Assembly: GCA_019114845.1 (NCBI GenBank)
Contig: DXEU01000071.1
Span: forward strand, 1-33,035
Length of the DNA: 33,035 nucleotides
Reading direction: 5' to 3'
From: Candidatus Lachnoclostridium stercoripullorum
GTDB taxonomy: Bacteria; Bacillota; Clostridia; Lachnospirales; Lachnospiraceae
The position numbers and the translations under genes were made by a program. Positions within the stretch are counted from its first letter, which is position 1. Every line of letters starts with the position of its first letter. Positions 17,623 through 25,988 of this stretch are shown in pieces. The notes under the pieces were generated by a model. That model was not told the origin of the DNA and ran no database searches. It was given only the letters and a program-made list of their open reading frames with translations.

Positions 17623-18477
17623 TTATACTCTCCCCTGTTCTTTTCTTCTCTCCGCCGCCCGCACAAGGTGCTCCGCCAGGACCGCTGTGGTCACAGCCCC
17701 CACGCCGCCGGGCACCGGGGTGGCCATGGCGGCCTTCCCGGACACCGCCTCAAAGTCCATATCCCCGCAGAGCTTTCCCTCCGGGGTCACATTGATGCCC
17801 ACGTCCACGGCCACGGCCCCCTCGCGCACATGGTTCCCGCCGATCATCCCCGCCTTCCCGGCGGCGGAGACCAGGATATCCGCCTCCCTGCACTCCCGCT
17901 CAAGGTCTCTGGTCCTGGTATGGCAGACGGTCACCGTGGCGTGCTCCTGGAGGAACAGCATGGCCAAGGGCCTGCCCACCACGGGGCTGCGGCCCACAAT
18001 CACCGCCCGCTTCCCCTCCATGGGAACCTGGTAGGTCTTTAAGATCCGGATCACGGCCTCCGCCGTGCAGGGGGCGAATCCATCCCTGTCCCCCAGGAAG
18101 ACCTTAGCCACATTTTCCGGGGAAATCCCGTCCAGATCCTTCCCCGGATCGATCATCCGCTCGATCTCCCTCTCATCCAGCTGGGGCGGGAGGGGGCGCA
18201 GCAGCAAAATCCCGTCTACGTCCCCGTCCTCGCTGATCCTCCGAAACCGCTCCCCAAACTCCTCCATAGATATGTCTGCGGGCCAGGCATGGCTCTCCGC
18301 CCGCAGGCCAAATTTTTTCATCCGGGAGAGAGCTCCTCGCTCGTAGGAGAGGTCGTCCGGCTTCTCCCCCACACGGACGATGGCCAGGGTGGGCACATAT
18401 CCCCCCAGGGCCTTCAGGCGCTCCTCCACTTCCCTCTGTATCTGGGCGGCAGCCTCCGCCCCCTTTAAAATGATCAT
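17623..18477 (-). CDS. folD: Bifunctional methylenetetrahydrofolate dehydrogenase/methenyltetrahydrofolate cyclohydrolase
   Basis: Contains GILLLRPLPPQLDE, IDPGKDLDGISPEN, FAPCTAEAVIRIL, VIVGRSPVVGRPLAMLFL, ATVTVCHTRT. The family PGGVGxxT motif is present (VPGGVGAVTTAVLAEH). Confidence 0.95.
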   Translation of the reverse strand: MIILKGAEAAAQIQREVEERLKALGGYVPTLAIVRVGEKPDDLSYERGALSRMKKFGLRAESHAWPADISMEEFGERFRRISEDGDVDGILLLRPLPPQLDEREIERMIDPGKDLDGISPENVAKVFLGDRDGFAPCTAEAVIRILKTYQVPMEGKRAVIVGRSPVVGRPLAMLFLQEHATVTVCHTRTRDLERECREADILVSAAGKAGMIGGNHVREGAVAVDVGINVTPEGKLCGDMDFEAVSGKAAMATPVPGGVGAVTTAVLAEHLVRAAERRKEQGRV

Positions 18478-18494
18478 CTCTCCGCTCCCCTCAT

Positions 18495-19112
18495 CTAGCT
18501 CAATCGGAGCAGGATCCGCTCGTACACCGCATCCGCCTGCTCCATCCCTCTCTTCAGCATTTCATCCGCCTTCCGGTTCAGCTCCTCCGCCTTCCCCCGG
18601 TCCTTCATGGATCTCGTGTTGATGCGCACGTTCATGGCCGCGCCGGCGACGGACGCCCGGGCCAGCTGGGCGCCCACGCCCACGTCGCTCACCGCCATGA
18701 CGCTCCCCTTCTCCTCCAGGACTTTGAGAATGTCCAGGGTCTCAAGCCCCGCCCTCATGACCTCCAGGGGCACCAGGCTGGCGTCCAGCAGGCATTTTTC
18801 CATGACCTGCTCCTTAAAGGCTCTCTCCTCCTCCTTGGACGCGGGCAGGCGGTAGGCCTCCGCCAGGGGGGCGAACACCTCCTCGTCCTCCCTGGCCAGC
18901 TCCAAAAACCGGCGCTGCAGCCTGCCAAGCTGCCCCAGAAGCTCCCGGATCTCCCCCTCCCAGCAGGCGTATTTCTTCTTGCCCACCGTCAGGTTCGCCA
19001 CCATCTGCCCCAGGGCGCTCCCCAGAGCTCCCCCCAGGGCGGAGGCCCCTCCTCCCCCCGGCACCGGGGCGCCGGAGGCCAGGGCATCCAAAAATTCTTC
19101 TATTCTCATCAT
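18495..19112 (-). CDS. Cyclodeaminase/cyclohydrolase family protein (methenyl-THF cyclohydrolase, FchA-like)
   Basis: MRIEEFLDALASGAPVPGGGGASALGGALGSALGQMVANLTVGKKKYA... is the FTCD_C signature. ATGA-type overlap with the yfhO stop. Confidence 0.92.
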   Translation of the reverse strand: MMRIEEFLDALASGAPVPGGGGASALGGALGSALGQMVANLTVGKKKYACWEGEIRELLGQLGRLQRRFLELAREDEEVFAPLAEAYRLPASKEEERAFKEQVMEKCLLDASLVPLEVMRAGLETLDILKVLEEKGSVMAVSDVGVGAQLARASVAGAAMNVRINTRSMKDRGKAEELNRKADEMLKRGMEQADAVYERILLRLS

Positions 19113-21847
19113 CGTCTCTCCTTCTTTTTCCGCTCCGCCCATCTTCCCAGGACGGCTGCGGCGGCAAGCGATCCCGCACTGACCGCCGTGATGGCTGCGC
19201 CCGCCCGCAGGCCCTCCGGCTCATAACGCATCTCCACGGTGTGGCTTCCCGCCGGAAGCTCCACGGTGAGGAAGGTGTCAAAGAGCTTTCTCGTCTCCGT
19301 CTCCTCCCCGTCCACCAGGACCGTCCACCCCCGGTCGTAGGGGATGCTGGTGTAGAGGAGACCGGGATGTTCCATGGTGATGGTCCCCGCCAGGGCCGTG
19401 TCCGTCCACTCTGTGAGGTTCCAGGACTCCCGGCTCAGGGTCTCGTACACCTGCCTGAGGGCGTCGTCGGAGAAGCGGTAGACTCTGGCGCTCAGATCCG
19501 CCCCCGCCGGGTCCACGGCGGTGAGGAGGATTTCCTCCCCCGGCAGGCATCTGCCCAGCTCCAGCAGATAGCCCCGGTTCACATTGTCGTAGGTGGTGCT
19601 CTCCTCGCCCCAGCTCACCTTCACCTCCTTCACCTGGCGGTTGGAGATGTAGGCGTAATATTCTCCCTCCTGCTCCACCCCGTAGCTGTAGGAGGAGCCT
19701 CCGTCCTCCCCGTAGACCTCCTCCAGAACCCAGGAAGTTCCCAGCACGGCGCACAGGTCATTCTGCACGTCCGCCGGGTTTCCCAGATCCAGCTGCCAGT
19801 TGTCCTCCAGGTCCATGGAGATGCCAAAGCCCAGTGGCAGGGTATAGTCCTTCCGGTAGAGCCAGGTGTTTCCCTCCTGTCCCGCCAGGGTCAGCAGGGG
19901 GTTGCTGCTCCCCTGATTCCAGTCGTACAGGCCGTAGCGGATGGAGAGGAGGGAGTCCACCAGGGGAGTGCTCCCCTCGATGCTGTAGGAGTTGGTGGAG
20001 GCCTCGCAGCCCATGCGGCGGAAAAATTCCGTCATGTCGGCGTTGGCCGTGGAGGAGAACAGGGACACTGTGGGGAAATTCATCCACGCCCCGTCATTCT
20101 TCGTCTTTCCGTCCACCTTCTCCACCCGGTAGAACACCTCCTCGGGGCTCAATCCCGCCACCAGATCCATCACGTCCCGGTTGTCGTCCAAGTAGGCGGT
20201 GCGGCTGGTGGTGGTGACGCTGGTGGCCGTGGTGTTCACCGCCGCCTCCACCGACACCAGAGCCAGGGCCAGAAGGCCGATGAGGCCGGCGCCGGCCCGC
20301 CTGCGGGTGTGGAGGTAGATCAGGCCGGCGTAGAGGGCCAGCAGCAGGATCGCCGCGTAAAATACGATGAAATGGTAGGCATCGTCCTCCACCGTCTGCT
20401 CCGCCAAAAGCACGAAGCACACCGAGCCGAAAAATGCCGCAGCCACATGCTTCCAGGGCGTCTCCCCCAGAAACATATAGGCCCGATAGCAGATGAAGAG
20501 CATCAGGAAAATGTAGATGAAGGACTGCCGGCAGGGAAGGCTGTTGGGGTAGTGGAACCCGTGCCAGATAAAGTTCAGCACATTGATGGAAAAGCTGGCG
20601 AAAAACAGCAGCAGCAGGCCACAGTACACCGCCTTCTCCCGGACCGGTATCTTCCGGCAGGCCAGATAGAGGAGGAAGAAGAGGAGCACCGCCACCCCGC
20701 AGTAGATGTTGGGCCAGTGGTCCAGCCCCACCTCCGTCTCCACGCAGGGGAGATGCCTGGCCAGCATATCCACGATGGAGAAGTAGCTGCTGAAGGTCTG
20801 GGGAAAATTAAAATCCCCCGAGGCCGTCATCTGCAGGGCGAAGATCTCCGGCAGCAGCACCACCGCCGCCACGCCCCCCGCCAAAAGGGAGTAGACTCCA
20901 AACTTCAGGCAGATGGCCCCCCAGTCCTTCAGGCTCTTTCTCCCCTCCAGGATCAGCCGGCTGACAAAATAGATCACCATGAACAGGCAGGTCATGATGG
21001 AGATATAGTAATTGGAAAGGATGGACAGCCCCAAGGTCACGCTGTAGAGGAGCCCCTTCTTCTCCCGCACCAGGCGCTCCAGCCCGTACATCACCAGGGG
21101 GAAGAGCCAGATGCAGTCCAGCCACATGATGTTCCAGCTGTAGGCCGCCATGTAGCCCGACAGGGCGTAAAAGATCCCGAAAAAGGCCGCGCCGAAATCC
21201 CCCGCCCGGCCGTGCTTTCTCAGATACCAGGCGAAGGTCAGACCGGAAAGGCCGATCTTGGCCACGATCAGGTAGGTCATAAATTCGATGATGTAGGCCT
21301 TGGGGCAGAGAACCACCAGCCAGTTTACGGGGCTGGCCAGATAGTAGGCGTACAGGGCGGCAAAATTTACGCCCCCGCCCACATCCCAGCTGTAGAGCAG
21401 GCTCCCCCCCGTCCGCAGCTTGTGGTGAAACTCCGAGAAAAACGGGGCGTACTGGTGGTACATGTCCGTCCTCAGAAAGCTGTAGTCCCCAAAGGGGAAG
21501 ATTCCCCTCTGCACAAATATGAGGATCATGATCACCACGGGGATGAGGAAAGCCGCCAGAAGGCCGTCCCGGGGGCGCAGAAAGCCCCCCAAGTGCTCCC
21601 CGGAGCGCCCCCGGGGGATCTCCTCCCCTGGTTCCCGCTCCTGTCCCGTCTCCTTCCCAGTCTCCAGTTCCTGTCCCGTCTCTGTCTCCTCCTCCGCGTC
21701 CAGATCCTCGATCACCAGATCCTCCTCCAGTCTCTCCGCCGTGCCCCGAAGCCGGCCCTGCAGTTCTCTCTCCATCTCTCTCTTCTCCATAACACCCAGA
21801 ATCTCATCCAGTTCCCTGGAAACCGCTCCGCCCTCTTCCTGTCTCAT
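19109..21847 (-). CDS. YfhO family membrane protein (GT-C-like, extracytoplasmic glycosylation)
   Basis: Hydrophobic 900-aa protein with FPFGDYSFLRTDMYHQYAPFFSEFHHKLRTGGSLLYSWDVGGGVNF and C-terminal YTSIPYDRGWTVLVDGEETETRKLFDTFLTVELPAGSHTVEMRYEPEG, typical YfhO. Confidence 0.92.
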   Translation of the reverse strand: MRQEEGGAVSRELDEILGVMEKREMERELQGRLRGTAERLEEDLVIEDLDAEEETETGQELETGKETGQEREPGEEIPRGRSGEHLGGFLRPRDGLLAAFLIPVVIMILIFVQRGIFPFGDYSFLRTDMYHQYAPFFSEFHHKLRTGGSLLYSWDVGGGVNFAALYAYYLASPVNWLVVLCPKAYIIEFMTYLIVAKIGLSGLTFAWYLRKHGRAGDFGAAFFGIFYALSGYMAAYSWNIMWLDCIWLFPLVMYGLERLVREKKGLLYSVTLGLSILSNYYISIMTCLFMVIYFVSRLILEGRKSLKDWGAICLKFGVYSLLAGGVAAVVLLPEIFALQMTASGDFNFPQTFSSYFSIVDMLARHLPCVETEVGLDHWPNIYCGVAVLLFFLLYLACRKIPVREKAVYCGLLLLFFASFSINVLNFIWHGFHYPNSLPCRQSFIYIFLMLFICYRAYMFLGETPWKHVAAAFFGSVCFVLLAEQTVEDDAYHFIVFYAAILLLALYAGLIYLHTRRRAGAGLIGLLALALVSVEAAVNTTATSVTTTSRTAYLDDNRDVMDLVAGLSPEEVFYRVEKVDGKTKNDGAWMNFPTVSLFSSTANADMTEFFRRMGCEASTNSYSIEGSTPLVDSLLSIRYGLYDWNQGSSNPLLTLAGQEGNTWLYRKDYTLPLGFGISMDLEDNWQLDLGNPADVQNDLCAVLGTSWVLEEVYGEDGGSSYSYGVEQEGEYYAYISNRQVKEVKVSWGEESTTYDNVNRGYLLELGRCLPGEEILLTAVDPAGADLSARVYRFSDDALRQVYETLSRESWNLTEWTDTALAGTITMEHPGLLYTSIPYDRGWTVLVDGEETETRKLFDTFLTVELPAGSHTVEMRYEPEGLRAGAAITAVSAGSLAAAAVLGRWAERKKKERR

Positions 21848-21862
21848 CCCATTTCCTCTCCG

Positions 21863-22303
21863 CTACTTCTTTGGTGCCGTGCCCTTCCGGAATATCAGCC
21901 ATTTGCTGAACACGTAATTCAGCACCAGGGAGATCCCGGACACCGCGATCTTGCACAGCATGTCCTGCTGGATTTTCAGCCCATCCACCATGACCACCAT
22001 GGCCACATAGGTGAACACCGCCGTGAACAGGCGGCATCCAAAGAAGCTGGCCATCTCCTTCATCAGGTATCTCAGGTGAAAATTAAAGTTCTCAAACACA
22101 AAGACCTTGTTGGTCCCGTAGGCAAACAGGATGGCGAACACCTGGCTCAGCACCGTGGCCGCCCGGTAGCCCAGGGGGACGCGCATGACCCCGTAGGACA
22201 CCCAGTCCACCAGGGTGGTCAGCACCCCGAAAATCAGGTAGGACACCGTCTCCCGGTTCACCAGCCTGGCTCTGATCTGTTTCAACATCTCCTTGCGCAC
22301 CAT
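21863..22303 (-). CDS. GtrA family protein
   Basis: ETVSYLIFGVLTTLVDWVSYGVMR...VLSQVFAILFAYGTNKVFVFEN...FFGCRLFTAVFTYVAMVVMV...; four-TM GtrA signature. Confidence 0.92.
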   Translation of the reverse strand: MVRKEMLKQIRARLVNRETVSYLIFGVLTTLVDWVSYGVMRVPLGYRAATVLSQVFAILFAYGTNKVFVFENFNFHLRYLMKEMASFFGCRLFTAVFTYVAMVVMVDGLKIQQDMLCKIAVSGISLVLNYVFSKWLIFRKGTAPKK

Positions 22304-22333
22304 CCTTTCCGCCGTCAGCCCGTCTTTCCGGTT

Positions 22334-22362
22334 ATTGTATTACAGGGGCTGTAAAATGTAAA
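22334..22362 (-). promoter_or_regulatory. Putative SigA-type promoter for gtrA-yfhO with operator-like palindrome
   Basis: Minus strand TTTACA-17 bp-TACAAT; spacer contains TTACAG-CCC-CTGTAA. Confidence 0.6.
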
Positions 22363-22374
22363 GACCGCTTTGCC

Positions 22375-23379
22375 TCACTGCCTGGCCAGCCACTGCTCCA
22401 TCCCGTCTGAATAGTGGAGCTCCCCGTCGTCGGTGATGAACACCGCCCACACATGCTCCAGGGAGTTGACCAGCTCCATTCCCCTCTCTAATCCCAGGGA
22501 GAAACAGGTGGTGCTGAGGCCGTCCCCGTCCACGGACTTCTCCGAGACGATGGTCACGGCGGTGAGGCCGTTTTCATAGGGATATCCCGTCTTGGGGTCC
22601 AGGATGTGGTGGTAATTCACCCCGTCCTTCTCAAAATGGCGCTCATAGACCCCCGAGGACACCGCCGACAGATCCCGGATCTCCAGGACGCCCACCGTCT
22701 CGCTGCGGTCCGCGTAGGGGCGCTGGATCCCGATGCGGAACGGCTCCTCCCCGTAACCGCCGACGCAGAGCACATTTCCCCCCAGGTTGATGATGGCGCT
22801 CTCCACCCCCTGCTCCAGCAGGTATTCCTTCATCTTATCTGCGATATAGCCCTTGGCGATGGCTCCCAGGTCGATTCTCGTCTCATCGTCGGCAAACACA
22901 ATCGTGTTTCCCGAGACCGACACCCGCTCATAGCCCACCTTCGGCAGGTTTTCCCGGATCATTTCCGGGTCGGGGAGCTCCGGCTCTGCGGCTGTGAAAT
23001 CCCAGAGGGAGCTCAAGGGCTCCACCGTGATGTCGAAGGCCCCGCCCGACAGGCGGCTGTAGTAGAGCCCTCTCTCAATGACCTCCGCCGTCTCGGCGGA
23101 CACCTCCATCTCCCTGGTTCCCGGCTCCCGGTGATTCAGGCGGAAGATCTCGCTGTCCTCCTTCGTGCGGCTGAGAAGGTCCTCATAATGGCTGCACAGC
23201 TCCAGGCAGCCGTCCAGAATCGCCTCGTCCTCCGAGTCGTAGAGGGTGACGGTCACAAACGTGTTCAGCAGAAAATCCGAGCGGCTCACCGGCTCCGCCT
23301 GCCTCCTCCCGCAGCCGCCAGCCGCCAGGACCGACGCGCAGACGAGCACCGCCGCCGCTATCGCTTTTTTCAGTTTCAA
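22375..23379 (-). CDS. apbE: FAD:protein FMN transferase (ApbE lipoprotein)
   Basis: Lipobox SVLAAGGCG; FVTVTLYDSEDEAIL; IDLGAIAKGYIADKMKEYLLEQGVESAIINLGGNVLCVG; HHILDPKTGYPYENGLTAVTIVSEKSVDGDGLSTTCFSLG. TTG start with AAGGAG SD. Confidence 0.95.
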   Translation of the reverse strand: MKLKKAIAAAVLVCASVLAAGGCGRRQAEPVSRSDFLLNTFVTVTLYDSEDEAILDGCLELCSHYEDLLSRTKEDSEIFRLNHREPGTREMEVSAETAEVIERGLYYSRLSGGAFDITVEPLSSLWDFTAAEPELPDPEMIRENLPKVGYERVSVSGNTIVFADDETRIDLGAIAKGYIADKMKEYLLEQGVESAIINLGGNVLCVGGYGEEPFRIGIQRPYADRSETVGVLEIRDLSAVSSGVYERHFEKDGVNYHHILDPKTGYPYENGLTAVTIVSEKSVDGDGLSTTCFSLGLERGMELVNSLEHVWAVFITDDGELHYSDGMEQWLARQ

Positions 23380-23481
23380 TCTCCATTCTCCTTAATCTCT
23401 TTTTTTATATAAATGCTGGATTTTTGATTGCAAAAATGATATGATGTGGGGGAATTATTACCACGAATTCGAGGAATGCAT

Positions 23482-24360
23482 ATGAAAATCAGGCAGCTTT
23501 ATACCTTTAAAATCGTCTGCGAGGAGGAGAGCATCACCCGGGCCGCCGAGCGCCTCTCCACCACCCAGCCGGCCATATCCCGGACCATCAGCGAGCTGGA
23601 GGAGACGCTGGGCACCCAGCTCTTTGACCGCACATCCAGGAAGATTGTGCTCAATGAGGCGGGCCAGCTCTTCCTCTCCAAGGTGATCCCCCTCCTGGAG
23701 CTCTACGAGGACCTGGAAAAGGGACTTCCGGACTCCGACGTCCGCTACCAGCTGAGGATCGGGGCCACCCCCTCCCTGGCCGGCACCCTTCTCTTCCAGA
23801 TCCTGGAAAAATTCCGTTCCGGCCATGAGGACGTGCAGATCCGGGTCACCGTGGACAGCGAGCCGGTCCTGGAGCAGATGCTGCTCCAGCGCCAGATCGA
23901 TATGGCCCTCACGGAGGGGATGACGGATGACGAGCACTTCGTCAAGGTCCCCATCTCCTCCGAGCCGCTGGCCGTGCTCTGCTCCCCGGATTTCCCCGCG
24001 GCGGCGGCCGGGGAGATCTCCGCCCCGGACCTGGCCAGGCAGCCCCTCCTGCTGAAGGAGGATGCCAGCATGATCCGCCGTCTGGTGGACGCCGCCTTCC
24101 TGTTCTACGACATAGCGGTCTCCCCGTCCTGGACCAGCACCAGCTCCGCAGTGCTGCTGAAGGCCGCCCGGGAAGGCCTGGGGATCACCATTCTCCCCCG
24201 GGCTCTGGCCAGCCGGGATCTGGAGAACGGTTCCCTGACGGAGCTCTCCGTGCCGGACTTCAACCTGGACTGCACGACCCACGTGACCTTTCTCCAGGAC
24301 AAATATCAGTCCCCGGCCTTCCAGGCCTTCATGAACGTGATTCTCTTCTCTGTAACCTGA
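23482..24360 (+). CDS. LysR family transcriptional regulator
   Basis: MKIRQLYTFKIVCEEESITRAAERLSTTQPAISRTISELEETLGTQLFDRTSRKIVLNEAG is a LysR HTH. Confidence 0.94.
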   Translation: MKIRQLYTFKIVCEEESITRAAERLSTTQPAISRTISELEETLGTQLFDRTSRKIVLNEAGQLFLSKVIPLLELYEDLEKGLPDSDVRYQLRIGATPSLAGTLLFQILEKFRSGHEDVQIRVTVDSEPVLEQMLLQRQIDMALTEGMTDDEHFVKVPISSEPLAVLCSPDFPAAAAGEISAPDLARQPLLLKEDASMIRRLVDAAFLFYDIAVSPSWTSTSSAVLLKAAREGLGITILPRALASRDLENGSLTELSVPDFNLDCTTHVTFLQDKYQSPAFQAFMNVILFSVT

Positions 24361-24383
24361 TTTTCTTCCCCGCAAATCAAATA

Positions 24384-24427
24384 AGGGAGTGCTGCAAAAC
24401 TCATCTCTCCATTTTGCAGCACTCCCT
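24384..24427. terminator. Bidirectional Rho-independent terminator between convergent genes
   Basis: AGGGAGTGCTGCAAAA-(12 nt)-TTTTGCAGCACTCCCT: 16-bp perfect stem. Confidence 0.88.
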
Positions 24428-24432
24428 CTTCA

Positions 24433-25761
24433 TCAGGCTTCTTCCTTCTTTGCCTCCGCCTTCTTGGGCGCCTTCTTCCTGTCCGCCATCAGTTTCTCCG
24501 TGCTCACCAGCTTTGTGCACAGGCACAGAAGCTCCGTGGCCAGCTCCAGATCATTTAAGGGCGGGTAGGAGGGCGCAATCCGGATATTGCTGTCGTGGGG
24601 ATCCTTTCCGTAGGGATAGGTGGCCCCCGCGGACGTCATCACCACTCCCGCCTTCTTGCAGCGGGCGACGATCTCCTTGGCACAGCCGTCCATGGCCTCG
24701 AAGGAGATGAAATATCCCCCCTTCGGCTTGGTCCAGTCGGCGATTCCCAGACCTCCCAGCTCCTGCTCCAGAATTCTCTCCACCGCCTCAAACTTGGGCC
24801 GCAGAATGTCGGCGTGCTTTCTCATGTGCTCCACCATGCCGTGGATATCCTTGAAAAAGCGCACATTTCTCAGCTGGTTCACCTTGTCGTGGCCGATGGT
24901 CTGCACGGACAGCTGCTTGCGGATGTCCTCCAGGTTGTTGGGGGACGCCGCCAGGGCGGCGATTCCGGAGCCGGGGAAGCAGATCTTGGACGTGGACGCA
25001 AACTTGTACGCCAGGTCCGGGTTGCCGGCCCGCTTGCACTCCGCCAGAATCTCAATCAGGTGGTCCTGGTCATTGTCGTACAGGTGATGGATGGTGTAGG
25101 CGTTGTCCCAGTAGATGCGGAAATCCTGGGCTGCCGGCTTCAGTCTGGCAAACCGTCTCACCGTCTCATCCGAGTAGGAATATCCCTGGGGATTGGAGTA
25201 CTTGGGCACGCACCAGATTCCCTTGATGGAATCGTCGCCCGCCACCAGCTCCTCCACCATATCCATATCCGGTCCCTGGGGAGTCATGGGCACATTGATC
25301 ATCTCTATTCCAAAATACTCCGTGATGGCGAAATGGCGGTCATAGCCGGGAACGGGACACAGGAACTTTACCTTGTCCAGTTTGCCCCAGGGCGTGCTGC
25401 CCATGACGCCGTTGGTGATGGAGCGGGCGACCGTGTCGTACATCACGTTCAGGCTGGAGTTTCCATAGATAATCACGTTGGCGGGAGCCACCTCCATCAT
25501 GTCGGCGATCAGCTCCTTCACCTCGCTGATTCCCTCCAGGCAGCCGTAATTGCGGCAATCCGTGCCGTCCTCACAGGTGAGATCGTCGTGGCTGCTGAGC
25601 ACGTCCATCATTCCCATGGACAGATCCAGCTGCGCCAGGCTCGGCTTTCCCCTGGACATATCCAGCTTCAAGTCCCTTCCCTGCATCTCCCTATACTGGG
25701 CTGACAGCTCGTCATGAAGCGCTCTCAGCTCCTCCATTGTCATTTCAGCATACGGTTTCAT
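24433..25761 (-). CDS. Aminotransferase class I/II-fold PLP-dependent enzyme (aspartate aminotransferase type)
   Basis: MTMEELRALHDELSAQYREMQGRDLKLDMSRGKPSLAQLDLS...WCVPKYSNPQGYSYSDETVRRFA...WDNAYTIHHLYD...FASTSKICFPGSGIAALAAS (PLP lysine). Confidence 0.9.
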   Translation of the reverse strand: MKPYAEMTMEELRALHDELSAQYREMQGRDLKLDMSRGKPSLAQLDLSMGMMDVLSSHDDLTCEDGTDCRNYGCLEGISEVKELIADMMEVAPANVIIYGNSSLNVMYDTVARSITNGVMGSTPWGKLDKVKFLCPVPGYDRHFAITEYFGIEMINVPMTPQGPDMDMVEELVAGDDSIKGIWCVPKYSNPQGYSYSDETVRRFARLKPAAQDFRIYWDNAYTIHHLYDNDQDHLIEILAECKRAGNPDLAYKFASTSKICFPGSGIAALAASPNNLEDIRKQLSVQTIGHDKVNQLRNVRFFKDIHGMVEHMRKHADILRPKFEAVERILEQELGGLGIADWTKPKGGYFISFEAMDGCAKEIVARCKKAGVVMTSAGATYPYGKDPHDSNIRIAPSYPPLNDLELATELLCLCTKLVSTEKLMADRKKAPKKAEAKKEEA

Positions 25762-25830
25762 TGTTCACTCTCCTAGTCTTCCTGTTATCATCTGCAGAAT
25801 CCTGCATCTTCCTTAAAATGCAACGCTACC

Positions 25831-25859
25831 ATTATCCACCAAAACTTCTGATTGCGCAA
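25831..25859 (-). promoter_or_regulatory. Putative SigA-type promoter for the aminotransferase
   Basis: Minus strand TTGCGC-17 bp-GATAAT. Confidence 0.55.
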
Positions 25860-25901
25860 GCACTTTTTCATCGGAAGTACCCCGAGGCCCTCCCCTTTTC
25901 C

Positions 25902-25930
25902 TTGACATCCCCTCCGCCAGACACTAAAAT
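25902..25930 (+). promoter_or_regulatory. Putative SigA-type promoter for the NYN-domain gene
   Basis: TTGACA-17 bp-TAAAAT. Confidence 0.65.
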
Positions 25931-25988
25931 AGATATGTTATACATTACAAATCCTGATCCCTGCCCCGGCATATCAGGGGAGAGGATC

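Noticed and set aside
19241-22354. 1037-aa plus-strand ORF antisense to yfhO and gtrA
   Set aside because: His/Gln/Pro/Gly-rich low-complexity translation with no domain; spans two well-supported minus-strand genes. Arises from GC-rich third-position bias.
23414-23445. Candidate lysR promoter (TATGAT -10)
   Set aside because: The -10 is reasonable but no convincing -35 was found at 16-18 bp.
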